From Pseudomonadota bacterium (GTDB taxonomy: Bacteria > Desulfobacterota > Desulfobulbia > Desulfobulbales > SURF-16): DNA of 12,756 bases. Position numbers and translations under genes: made by a program. Positions 1 to 8,800 of the stretch are shown piece by piece. The stretch covers positions 1-12,756 of the forward strand of contig JAUVQZ010000062.1 of the NCBI GenBank assembly GCA_030597865.1, given 5' to 3'. A model generated the notes under the pieces. The model did not search any database. It was not told the DNA's origin and saw only the letters and a list, made by a program, of their open reading frames with translations. Numbering within the stretch: position 1 is the stretch's first letter; the number at the start of each line of letters is the position of its first letter.

Positions 1-1810
1 CCACGGGATTTCGTTCCTGCTCGGCCTGCCTGCTGAAGGTCAGTATCTGCTTGACAAGCTCCTTGGCGCGATAGGCCGCCATGACAACCTGTTCTTCATC
101 ATCCCTTTCCTGGCTGTGCTCCGGCAATGCCTCCATGAGCATCTCAGAATAGCCGATGATCGGGGTAAGAATATTGTTGAAATCATGGGCAATGCCCCCG
201 GCCAAGGTGCCAATGGCCTCCATCTTCTGGGCCTGTCGCAGCCTGTTTTCCAATTCCTTGGTTTCGGTGATATCCTTGGCGCTGTAAATGATGCCGATGC
301 ACTCACCCTGATTATTAAGAATTGGGGAGGAGGAGAGCAGCATATTTCTTTTGGGCTGCTGACGATCACATATCATCTCAGCAGTATGGCTCTCATTGTC
401 CTCCAGGGTCTTCAGGGTCGGACAGCCAGGGCAAGGCATAGAGATGTTATGAAAAAGTTGATAACAGTGTTTTCCCTCTATCTCTTCACGGCCCAAGGCA
501 AGAAAATCACAGGTTGCCTGGTTGGCCAAGGTAATATGAAATTCCTTGTCATTAATAATGATGATATCGCTGATGGAATCAAAGGTCCGCTCCCATTCTT
601 CCTTGGCCCTTTGCAAGCGAGCCTCACGCTGGGTTATGGCCCGCCCCATATCATTGAAGGCGTAGGCCAGCGCCCCAAGTTCCCCATTGCTCACCACGGG
701 AATCGGCCTCTCGTAGGACCCTTTCCTGAGGGCATTCACCCCCTCAAGCAGGCGCTCTATGGGTACGGTAATTGTTTTTCGGGCTGCATAAATTCCCAAG
801 GGAATACAAATCAGACCGGTCAAGACAAGGACCACCAATAAGACCAGCTGCATATTCCACAGCTGGTCTTTTAAGAGGTCCTTGTCACTGCCGAAGATGA
901 AATAGAGATGGCTGCCATCCTGTAATGACAATGAGTGGGAATGGAGGAAATAATCTGCATTCTCAACATAATCGATTTCCTCTCCATGGTCATTAGTGTG
1001 CAGTAGGCTCTGGTGGGACGACTGATGCAGATAATCGCCCAGCTCTAACGCACCAATATTCGCATCAGAGGTGACAAGTTGAAAGGCCATCCGAGTCTGT
1101 TTGATGATGTGGTCGACAAAGTCTTGACCCAAAAAATTTGAGACCTCAACAAAGCCTATGTTTTTTACTGTACTGTCCGGCAGAATCCTGACAATGGGCA
1201 GGGTGACCACCAGGGCAAAACCATTATCCTCCTGGCTATAGGTAAGGGTATCCAGTTCATCGCCCTTCTGCCTCATGTGCTGGGTGACCATGGGCGGCAG
1301 CGCTGATTCCGTCCACGATCCTCTGCCTGAAGTGGCAGAGAGATAGATAAGCGGCTCACCCTGTTGATAGGAAACGATCCCCATGAGAAAGCCGAAATCT
1401 TTTTGCATGCCAAAGGTGACCAACTCCCTATTACCGTCATAGACGGCGATCAGGTCAAAATCAGCCATGACCACCTGCTCAGATAAATGGCTAATCAGGT
1501 ACTTTTTTTCCTCATCATAGATAACAGGCTGATAATCCTCAACTGACTGATACCCCGTGATCATATTCATCGAGGCTATAATGGTCTCATCCTGGGAGAT
1601 CTCGGCACCATTTATTATCAGATCCATCTCAATGTCACTCAGCTTCTCAACAAGGACAGTATGCGCCGTATGGATCTTGGCAATGGTCTCCTGCAGATAA
1701 AATCGATGCTGCAGCGAGCCAAGCAGAACTCCGGCCAGGACAAGTGACAGGGTGATTGTTCCCATGAGCAGAACAACCAGTTTCTGTTTCATGCTGAGGT
1801 TAATTTTCAT
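1..1810 (-). CDS. Membrane sensor histidine kinase (Cache-HAMP-PAS-HisKA), cut by the left edge
   Basis: The reading frame is open without a stop from an ATG at 1810 to the left edge: 603 codons, C-terminus missing. Residues about 10-30 form a first membrane helix. About 35-315 form a periplasmic region of the double-Cache type, about 320-342 a second membrane helix, then HAMP to about 398. A PAS domain spans about 401-515, ending in a YSAKDITE motif typical of PAS C-termini. The phospho-accepting segment GGIAHDFNNIL follows, with His542. The ATP-binding domain, and possibly a receiver, must lie beyond the window. The PAS carries a CPGC cluster (Cys460, Cys463) plus Cys449. The start lies 9 bases after the binding-protein stop, with GAGG just upstream; Met7 is a weaker alternative. 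It is probably co-transcribed with the binding protein, which is a plausible ligand presenter. Family assignment is secure; the signal is unknown. Confidence 0.93.
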   Translation of the reverse strand, partial: MKINLSMKQKLVVLLMGTITLSLVLAGVLLGSLQHRFYLQETIAKIHTAHTVLVEKLSDIEMDLIINGAEISQDETIIASMNMITGYQSVEDYQPVIYDEEKKYLISHLSEQVVMADFDLIAVYDGNRELVTFGMQKDFGFLMGIVSYQQGEPLIYLSATSGRGSWTESALPPMVTQHMRQKGDELDTLTYSQEDNGFALVVTLPIVRILPDSTVKNIGFVEVSNFLGQDFVDHIIKQTRMAFQLVTSDANIGALELGDYLHQSSHQSLLHTNDHGEEIDYVENADYFLHSHSLSLQDGSHLYFIFGSDKDLLKDQLWNMQLVLLVVLVLTGLICIPLGIYAARKTITVPIERLLEGVNALRKGSYERPIPVVSNGELGALAYAFNDMGRAITQREARLQRAKEEWERTFDSISDIIIINDKEFHITLANQATCDFLALGREEIEGKHCYQLFHNISMPCPGCPTLKTLEDNESHTAEMICDRQQPKRNMLLSSSPILNNQGECIGIIYSAKDITETKELENRLRQAQKMEAIGTLAGGIAHDFNNILTPIIGYSEMLMEALPEHSQERDDEEQVVMAAYRAKELVKQILTFSRQAEQERNPV

Positions 1811-1819
1811 GGCCCCTCA

Positions 1820-2761
1820 TCAAAAGACTGGTTCAATTTCATCCACATTCTCCCGGGTGACCAGCAGAGAAGGGACAACAACCTCTCCGGGCACCTCTTC
1901 TCCCTGCAGAATCTTCAGGGCATAACGCCCCCCCTCTTTGCCGCAGGTGGGATAAACAAATGAGCCATCCTGCTCCCCCTCCCTGATCGCCTGCCTCGCC
2001 TGACTGATATAGTCAATGCCGACAATGACTATTGTTTCCGGAGCAATCCCAGCCTTTTTCAGAACCAGGCGGGCACCGATTGCCATGCTGTCACTCTGGG
2101 CATAGATGGCATCAAATTCAATGCCCTGCTCTACTACTTCCTCGGTTGCCCGAACAGCATCATTTCTCAGATAGTTGGCCGTCTTCACGGCAACAACCTC
2201 CAGCCCGTCATAACGGGCAATCTCCGTCAGGAATCCCTCTGTCCTGGCAATGGCCGTGGTTGCGGTGGGCACGCCCTGCAGGACAAGGATCTTGCCCTTT
2301 CCCTGCAATCTTTCAGCAATGAATTGAGCGGCCTGACGGGCAATAAGCCTGTCGTCCGGATGGATAAAGACGCTGAAATGACCATTCTGGATCCTTCGGG
2401 TGAGAAGGACCACGGGTATCCCCTTTTGCATAACCTTCTCTAAGACCGGGGCAAACGCCAACTCGTCCCTGGGGCTGGTGATCAGCAGATCAATGCCTTG
2501 GGCAACCAGGTCCTCAATATCACTGATCTGTTTGGCCGTCTTGCCCTGCCCGTCCGTATAGACGAATGTAACAGAGGGATATTTTTCAAACTCCCGAGCA
2601 ACATCCATCACCTGGGCCAATCGCCAGTCATTGGCCAGGGTATCCTGGGCAAAACCGACCAGAAAGGTCTTTTCTGCTCCAGGGGCAACTGTCGCAAAAA
2701 AGAGAGGTAGTAAAAGAATGAGAGAGAGAAAGAAATATTTTTTTATTGCTCGCCTATTCAT
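1820..2761 (-). CDS. Periplasmic sugar-type binding protein (Peripla_BP_4 / RbsB-like)
   Basis: This is a 313-residue exported protein. A basic N-terminus and a leucine-rich helix (about 7-24) end in APGA before Glu30, a good signal peptidase I site with no lipobox. The mature part has the type 1 periplasmic binding fold. It opens with FLVGFAQ; ITSPRDE and VVLLTRR belong to the first lobe, YAQSDSMAIGA and VGIDYI to the second. It closes with a YPTCGKEGGRYA stretch and the LLVTRENVD hinge end typical of RbsB-like proteins. Such proteins usually feed ABC transporters, but no permease or ATPase gene is present. It sits between two kinase genes, 9 bases from each, so a sensing role comparable to TorT, LuxP or ChvE is more likely than transport (inference). 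The ligand cannot be read from the sequence; a sugar or related small molecule is the family norm. A GAGGTG Shine-Dalgarno 5 bases before the ATG overlaps the upstream stop codon, suggesting translational coupling. Confidence 0.9.
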   Translation of the reverse strand: MNRRAIKKYFFLSLILLLPLFFATVAPGAEKTFLVGFAQDTLANDWRLAQVMDVAREFEKYPSVTFVYTDGQGKTAKQISDIEDLVAQGIDLLITSPRDELAFAPVLEKVMQKGIPVVLLTRRIQNGHFSVFIHPDDRLIARQAAQFIAERLQGKGKILVLQGVPTATTAIARTEGFLTEIARYDGLEVVAVKTANYLRNDAVRATEEVVEQGIEFDAIYAQSDSMAIGARLVLKKAGIAPETIVIVGIDYISQARQAIREGEQDGSFVYPTCGKEGGRYALKILQGEEVPGEVVVPSLLVTRENVDEIEPVF

Positions 2762-2770
2762 TGATACACC

Positions 2771-4297
2771 TCAACCAGCAACTGCTTTGCCAGAAGCCGG
2801 CAGATAGAGATGCACCGTGGTGCCGACTGCCGGTTCAGATTCAAGTTCGATATAGCCATCATGTTTTTTCATGATGGAATAGGCGATGGTCAGTCCCAGT
2901 CCCAGTCCCTTTTTACCGTATGTCTTCTTTGTTGTATAATAGGGATCAAAAACCTGGCTAAGGTCCTTTGGGGCAATGCCCCCTCCTTGATCTTTAATAC
3001 TTATTTTGACATATCTCTTATCCGAAAGGCTGAAGTCTTTGATGCCGCGCTCTGCCGCCCCTTCAATATTGCGGGCAGTAATGAGAATTATGCCGCCTTC
3101 CCCCATGGCCTCTTTGGCGTTGTCAATGACAACAACAATGACCTGCCCTATCTGCTCGGCATCTATCTCTAACGGCCACAGATCTTCCGTCAGGAGGTAT
3201 TCACACTGCACCAAAGGGCCGCATAACTGGGCGGTGACCGTGTCGGCCATAAACCTCTTTATTGTTATCAGCTTTTTATGGGGTTCTCCGCCTCTGGAGA
3301 GAAGGATAAATTTTTGGGTGAGGTAGCTGGCCTGGGAACATGCCATTGCCGCAGCGGTTAACAGATTGTAGTTGGGATCATCATGGCCAATATCATCCTG
3401 CATCATATCAATATTGCCAAAAATGACGGTGAGCAGGTTGTTAAAATCATGGGCTACCCCTCCGGCGAGACTGGCAATGGACTCCATCCTTTTGACCTGG
3501 TAAAAATGCTCTTCAAGTTTTTTTCGATCTCGCAGATCCCTGGCCACGAATACCGCACCATGGAGTTTCCCAGAACCATCGTAGATCGGTGAGGCGGAAA
3601 CAAGAACCGGAATTTCATCCCCCTGCTTGGTAAATAAAATGGTCTCCTTATTTTGCAGAACTTCAGGCTCCGGGGCCGATATCGTCTCAGGTGACAGATT
3701 ACGAACCCAGGAGGTATATTTCTGCTCTTTGATCAAGGTGCTCAGTGGTTTGCCGATGATCTCATCCTGATTAAAGTCAATAAGGGACAAGCCGCCCTGG
3801 TTGTATGTCTCAATGAGGGCATCGGCTGTGACGACCAGGACCGTATCCGCCATGGAAAAAAGAATACTTTCCAGATAGTTTTTGCTTTTTTCCACCTCGA
3901 TTGCCGCCAGCAATGCCGTCTTTTGCCTGTGCAGCTGCAAAAAGAATTTCACCTTGCCCAGTAGAATCTTTGGTTCATAGGGTTTTGTGATAAAATCAAC
4001 GGCCCCGGATTCATAGCCCTTAAAGACATGATAGTCGTCATGATAGACAGCCGACAAAAAGATAACGGGCAGGTTTTCTGTCTTTGGATCGGAACGGAGC
4101 AGCTCAGCCAGCTCATAGCCGTCCATTTCAGGCATCTGCACATCCAGTATGGCCAGGGCAAAATCCTCATCCAGGGTTGCCTTCAGGGCATCATTGCCGT
4201 TGGTTGCCCGGACAAACTCCACTCCGAGATCAGCCAGAACCTGCTCCAGGGTGAAGAGGTTCTGCTCCTTGTCATCCACAATGAGGATCTTTTGCAT
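2771..4297 (-). CDS. Soluble receiver-PAS-histidine kinase
   Basis: This is a 508-residue protein with no membrane segment. The N-terminal receiver (about 1-120) is complete: acidic pair Asp8-Asp9, phospho-acceptor Asp52 (LDVQMPEMDG), Ser82 and Lys105 (ITKPY). A short helix leads to a PAS domain (about 137-257, ending FVARDLRD). The kinase core follows: HisKA with GGVAHDFNNLL (His283), and the ATP-binding domain with Asn393, Asp436 (DQGGGI) and the GLGLGL loop at 464-469. All catalytic residues are present. The layout suggests a relay protein: its receiver would take phosphate from a partner kinase, such as the large hybrid kinase upstream, and so control its own kinase core. Its output partner is not in the window. 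The start is the usual one for a receiver (MQKILIVDD), although no good ribosome binding site is visible. It is the first gene of the left-hand cluster, after a 180-base gap. Confidence 0.95.
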   Translation of the reverse strand: MQKILIVDDKEQNLFTLEQVLADLGVEFVRATNGNDALKATLDEDFALAILDVQMPEMDGYELAELLRSDPKTENLPVIFLSAVYHDDYHVFKGYESGAVDFITKPYEPKILLGKVKFFLQLHRQKTALLAAIEVEKSKNYLESILFSMADTVLVVTADALIETYNQGGLSLIDFNQDEIIGKPLSTLIKEQKYTSWVRNLSPETISAPEPEVLQNKETILFTKQGDEIPVLVSASPIYDGSGKLHGAVFVARDLRDRKKLEEHFYQVKRMESIASLAGGVAHDFNNLLTVIFGNIDMMQDDIGHDDPNYNLLTAAAMACSQASYLTQKFILLSRGGEPHKKLITIKRFMADTVTAQLCGPLVQCEYLLTEDLWPLEIDAEQIGQVIVVVIDNAKEAMGEGGIILITARNIEGAAERGIKDFSLSDKRYVKISIKDQGGGIAPKDLSQVFDPYYTTKKTYGKKGLGLGLTIAYSIMKKHDGYIELESEPAVGTTVHLYLPASGKAVAG

Positions 4298-4477
4298 GAT
4301 AAACCCGGTTGACGATTAATCTTGATGAACCCGTAGATTGGTAGACCTCAAAAAGTCTCTTTCTCTCCACAGAGAACGCGGAAGATCCGCGTCTTTTCAA
4401 GACCCCTTGAGGGGTCCAGAGAAATGTTTTTATTACAACAAGTTACCCATGGGCGTCCTCTGGTTAATCTATAACTT
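4298..4477. repeat. Structured intergenic sequence, likely a dispersed repeat
   Basis: These 180 bases separate the CheB gene from the receiver-PAS-kinase gene. Two perfect hairpins stand side by side: ACGCGGA-AGA-TCCGCGT at 4376-4392 (7 bp) and GACCCC-TTGA-GGGGTC at 4401-4416 (6 bp). They are enclosed by an outer pair, TTTCTCT at 4360-4366 with AGAGAAA at 4418-4424, giving a possible three-way junction. The text around 4360-4392 resembles the 'CTCTGCGTTCTCTG' kind of sequence I associate with dispersed intergenic repeats in deltaproteobacterial genomes; this is from memory. No gene is supported here. The hairpins lack a T-run on the minus strand, so a simple intrinsic terminator is not convincing. 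It may separate or attenuate the two halves of the locus. Confidence 0.45.
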
Positions 4478-5080
4478 TTACGACTTCATAGACCTTAGGC
4501 GCGTACGTATAAATTCCCCTATCCCTTCAAGTGAAAGCACCCTGTCAAGGGCCCCGGTATCAATGGCAGCCTGGGGCATGGCAGCATATGGTGCCGTGGC
4601 AGGGTCCTGGGCAATGGTTGTGCCGCCACAGGCCTTGACAACCCGGATGCCTTGGGCGCCATCGTTATTTGCTCCGGTCAAGACGATGGCGAGCAGTTGT
4701 GAGTGCCAGACATGGGCGGCACTTTCAAACAACACATCCACCGAGGGACGGGCATAGTTGACCTTTTCATCAACAGAGAGGGCAAATGTCCCTGCCCTCT
4801 CAATGAGCAGGTGATAATCAGGGGGAGCAAAATAAACAGTCCCTGCCCGGATCTCCTCCTTGTCTTCGGCATCCTTGATGACAAGGGGGCATCTATGGGC
4901 AAAAACTCCGGCCAGGCCGTCATCTTCAGCCGGGTGAATATGCTGGACAATCACCAGCGGCACCTGGAGGTCGGCGGGCAATAATGACAACAAGGTATCC
5001 AGGGCCTGCACCCCCCCAGCTGATGCCCCAACAACAATAGCCTTAAGGCACCTTCTTCTGATAAACCTTGGCCTGCTCAT
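4478..5080 (-). CDS. cheB: Stand-alone CheB-type protein-glutamate methylesterase
   Basis: This 200-residue protein consists only of the CheB catalytic domain. The usual N-terminal receiver is absent. In the family this domain hydrolyses glutamyl methyl esters, and deamidates glutamine, on chemoreceptors. The catalytic triad is visible: Ser20 in GASAGG, His47 in VQHIHP and Asp140 in LTGANNDGAQG. Other conserved pieces are YFAPPDYHL and RPSVDVLF. I chose the ATG at 5080, which has GAGGG 6 bases upstream; a TTG three bases earlier is also in frame. The gene overlaps the end of the CheR gene by 38 bases, so the two are translationally coupled. Without a receiver, activity cannot be controlled by phosphorylation in cis; control in trans by a receiver of the neighbouring kinases, or constitutive activity, is inferred. 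With no chemoreceptor present, the neighbouring kinase is the obvious candidate substrate. Confidence 0.93.
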   Translation of the reverse strand: MSRPRFIRRRCLKAIVVGASAGGVQALDTLLSLLPADLQVPLVIVQHIHPAEDDGLAGVFAHRCPLVIKDAEDKEEIRAGTVYFAPPDYHLLIERAGTFALSVDEKVNYARPSVDVLFESAAHVWHSQLLAIVLTGANNDGAQGIRVVKACGGTTIAQDPATAPYAAMPQAAIDTGALDRVLSLEGIGEFIRTRLRSMKS

Positions 5081-5870
5081 CAAGAACCCTCATATCATTC
5101 TCCATGGTGGAAAACCTGAGACTTTCCCTGCTGCCCAGACAGAGAAACCCGCCAAAGGCCAGGCTGTCGCGGAATAATTTAAGGACGCGCTCCTGCAGCG
5201 TTTTATCAAAATAAATGAGGACATTGCGACAGACGATGAGCTGCATCTCACCAAACACCGAGTCCGTAACAAGGTTGTGATTGGCAAAGGTGATATTCTT
5301 CTTCAAATCAGCCTTGAAGACACAGCCCTCCTCCGATATTTGATAATAATCAGACAATGAACCGCTGCCGCCGGCCTGCCTATAATTATCGCTAAAATCA
5401 CTCAGCCTGCCCGGCTGACACACACCCTCTTTGGCCTGCTCCAGGGCAATATCATTAAAATCGGTGGCATAAATAATGGATCGTTCATATAACCCCTCCT
5501 CCTGCAGCAGAATTGCCATGGAATAGACCTCTTCACCGGTGGCGCAACCGGCGAGCCAGACCTTTATGTATGGATAGGTCTTCAACATGGGGACAACCTG
5601 CTGCCGGATACACCGATACACAAAGGGATCACGGAACATATCCGTCACCGTGATGGAAAACTCCCGGATCATTCCTTCCAGGAAACTGTCATCATGCAAG
5701 AGCTGCGGGATCATCTCGGAAAGACGATGACAACCAATACTTCTGCACAGTTGCCGGATCCGCCGTTCCATTGAGGCCCGGGCATAATTACGAAAATCAT
5801 AGCCGTAGCGCTGCTGGATGGCCTCCAGCAATAGGTTGATTTCTATCCCTTCAATTTCGTCTTTGTGCAT
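5043..5870 (-). CDS. cheR: CheR-type protein-glutamate O-methyltransferase
   Basis: This is a 275-residue enzyme of normal CheR length. The family transfers a methyl group from S-adenosylmethionine to glutamate side chains of chemoreceptors. The N-terminal helical domain (about 8-72) carries the basic RASMERRIRQL helix. The catalytic domain starts with ITVTDMFRDP (73-82), the CheR counterpart of TxFFRD. The SAM-binding loop AGCATGEEVYS is at 107-117 and the later motif VCRNVLIYFD is also present. The segment of about 145-200 corresponds to the beta-subdomain that in some CheRs binds a receptor C-terminal pentapeptide. There is no TPR or other extra domain. The gene begins 2 bases after the stop of the large hybrid kinase and overlaps the CheB gene at its end. 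This tight coupling to a histidine kinase, rather than to chemotaxis genes, suggests a non-chemotactic adaptation role (inference). Confidence 0.95.
   Translation of the reverse strand: MHKDEIEGIEINLLLEAIQQRYGYDFRNYARASMERRIRQLCRSIGCHRLSEMIPQLLHDDSFLEGMIREFSITVTDMFRDPFVYRCIRQQVVPMLKTYPYIKVWLAGCATGEEVYSMAILLQEEGLYERSIIYATDFNDIALEQAKEGVCQPGRLSDFSDNYRQAGGSGSLSDYYQISEEGCVFKADLKKNITFANHNLVTDSVFGEMQLIVCRNVLIYFDKTLQERVLKLFRDSLAFGGFLCLGSRESLRFSTMENDMRVLDEQAKVYQKKVP
5087..5091 (-). promoter_or_regulatory. Ribosome binding site that decides the CheB start
   Basis: On the minus strand GAGGG lies 6 bases before the ATG at 5080 but only 3 bases before the alternative TTG at 5083. This favours the ATG. 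The site lies inside the 3' end of the CheR reading frame. Confidence 0.6.
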
Positions 5871-5872
5871 GA

Positions 5873-8800
5873 TTATCTGTAGAGCCAGACCCTCAGCAGG
5901 GCCAACAGCCGATCCATGTCCACCGGCTTGGCCAGATAATCATTGGCCCCGGCAGAAAGACAACGGTTGCGGTCTTCCTTCATGGCCTTGGCGGTCAGGG
6001 CAATAATGGGCAGATCTTTAAATTGTGGCTGTTGCCTGATCCGTTCCATGGCTTCATAGCCATCCATCCCCGGCATCATGATGTCCATCAGCACCAGATC
6101 AAATCTCTCGTCCTGGTCAAGCAGTGATAATGCCCTTATGCCGTCCTCCGCCTTGACCGCTTCAATGCCCTTCTCCTGCAGCACCTTGGCCAGGGCAAAG
6201 ACATTTCTCATGTCATCATCAACGATGAGAATACGTTTTCCCGTAAAGACCGCATCGTCCTCATGGAGGTTCCTGATCATGCGCTGCTTTGCCTCAGGAA
6301 GCTTACAGATCATGCGGTGCAGAAAGAGGGCTGATTCATCCAGTAAGCGCTCCTCGGACATGACACCTTTGACAATGATGGACTCGGCATACTGGCGCAG
6401 CTCTTTTACCTCATCCCGGGAGAGCTCCTGGCCGGTATAGACAATCACCGGCGGCATGCTCACCCCACTGGTTTTAAGCTGCTTGAGCAGGGAAAAACCG
6501 CTCATATCCGCCAAATCAAGCCCCATAATCAGGCAGTCATAATGGTTCTCCTGCAGTTTGCTGATCACCTCTTGTCCTGAGGCCGCCTCCTCACTCTGCA
6601 CATCATTGTTACCCACCAGGCTGACAATGACCTTTCTCATGGTTGCACCATGTCCAGCCACCAGCAGATCCTTGACCTGCCGGCTGAAAGTCTCCTCAAT
6701 ATTGGCAAAGGCCTGATCCAGCTCTGCCTTGCTCACCGGTTTCACTAAATAATCAATGGCCCCTTTGCGCTGAGCATCGATGCCGGCATCATCTACAGAG
6801 ATGATGTGCACCGGAATATGTCTGGTTTTAATCTGGTCTTTCAGGGTCTCCAACACCTGCCAGCCATTGATACCCGGCAGTTTCAAGTCGAGAATGATGG
6901 CCATGGGCAGATATGACTCGGCCAGCTGCAATCCTTCTTCCCCTGTGGGAACGGCCAGACATTTCAGGCCCTTTTCATGGCATTGTTGCAAAAGCAGGGC
7001 GGCAAAGTTTGGATCATCCTCAATCACCAGGATAATTCGGTCATTCTCCTGGAGAGAGTGACGATCATCATCAATATATGCCAATGAGACCGGCACATCT
7101 GTCTCCACTGGCCCGGGGTTTGGCGCATCACCCGGGTCCAGGTCCTGAACTGCCGGTTGATCTTCTTGCAGAGAGAGCGGCAGATACAGGGTGAATGTCG
7201 ACCCCGTGCCCTCTTTACTGAAGAGCTGGATCTCGCCGCCAAGCAGGCCGGCCAGATCCCTGGAGATAGACAGACCCAGACCGGTGCCGCCGTATCTGCG
7301 GGCCGTGCTGCCATCGGCCTGCTGAAAGGCCTCAAAGATTATCCTTTGCTTATCAAGGGGGATGCCCACGCCGCTGTCCTGGACGGCAATGGCAATGGAG
7401 GTGTCAGGCTGAAGACCGCTGCGGAGTAAGTCAACGCCCGGGCCCACCGGACCAATAGACACGGTTATGGCTCCCTTATCGGTGAACTTCACCGCATTTG
7501 ACAGAAGGTTTTTCATCACCTGATCCAGCCGCTTCCGATCAGACTCAATTGTCTGGGGGGCCTGGGGATCCACCTCAAAATGGAGAGTGAGTCCCTTCTC
7601 ATCTATAAGATGCTGGAAGGTGTTCTTCATTTCCGCTAAGAAATCGGCAATGGGGATGATATCCCGCATAAGCTCCATCTGCCCTGCCTCAATCTTTGAC
7701 AGGTCAAGGATTTCATTGATCAGGGAGAGCAGATCTTTGCCGCTGTTGTGGATCACCTTGACGGATTGAATGTCATCCTCCGTCAGGTTGCCCCGCCTGT
7801 TTTCCTCCAGGGTTTGGGCGAGCAGCAGAAGACTGTTTAAAGGGGTACGCAACTCATGGGACATATTGGCCAGAAACTCCGACTTGTACTTGCTGGCAAT
7901 GGCCAGCTCATCGGCCTTACGCTCAATCTCCATGCGGGAGAGCTCCAGGTCTTGGTTAGCCTGTTCTACCCTCTGCTTTTGTTGGTTGAGCGACTCATTC
8001 TTTTCTTCAAGCTCCTCATTATTTGTTACCAGTTGATCCTGCTTGGCCCGCAACTCCTCCTCAGAGGCCTGCAGCCGTTGGGTCTGTTCTTCCAGTTCCT
8101 CATTGGTCGCCTTCAACTCCTCCTGCTGGGACTGCAGTTCCTCTGACTGTTGCTGGGTGATCTGCAGTATCTCCTGCAGGCGCAGACGGGACTGGGCAGA
8201 GGTGATGGCAATAGCGATACGATCTGAAATCTGCTCCAGAAACTGGAGCTGCAGATCGTCAAATTCGCTGAAGGAACCGAGTTCCAACACCGCCTTGACC
8301 TTATCGTTATAAAGAAAGGGGATAACAACAAGGGTAGTGGGCTCTTTTTCACCAAGGGCGGAGCTGACCCTGATATAGCTCTCCGGCACATTACTGATCA
8401 CAATCAGCTTTTTCTCCAGGGCGGCCTGACCCACCATACCCTCCCCGGGTCTGAAGACATTGGCCAGGTTCTTTCTGCTTTTATAGGCATAACTGGCCTG
8501 GAGGTGTAAGAGCCCATCATCATTACTGAGATACAAGGCGCCAATGGCCGCCTGGAGATGACTGGCGAGGAAGGTAACGATCTTATCTGCCATCTCTTCG
8601 ACGGATTGCTCACCGCGCAGCAGGTTGTCCAGCTGGGCCTGGCCACTGGTCAGCCAGTTCTGCTCCTCGCCCTGCTGCTGATTTTCCCTGAGCATCAGGG
8701 TCATATTGTTGATGGCAATGCCCAACCTGTCCTGCTCGGAGAGAATGGCCACGGACTCACTGTAATTACCGGCGGCAATCCTGTCCGCCTGCCGGGAAAG

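Noticed and set aside
40..369. Minus-strand frame of 109 codons
   Set aside because: It is out of frame with the kinase that clearly occupies this DNA and is rich in Arg, Ser and Pro, typical of a shadow frame.
116..841. Long plus-strand reading frame of 241 codons
   Set aside because: It lies antisense to the left-edge kinase, whose minus-strand frame shows HAMP, PAS and HisKA motifs throughout. Its own translation has no recognisable domain.
4338..4757. Plus-strand frame of 139 codons starting in the intergenic gap
   Set aside because: Most of it is antisense to CheB, and its first part covers the hairpin-rich repeat-like sequence. No domain or ribosome binding site supports it.
5043..5870. 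A conventional chemotaxis (che) operon
   Set aside because: CheR and CheB are present, but CheA, CheW, CheY and any methyl-accepting chemoreceptor are absent, and the neighbours are histidine kinases.
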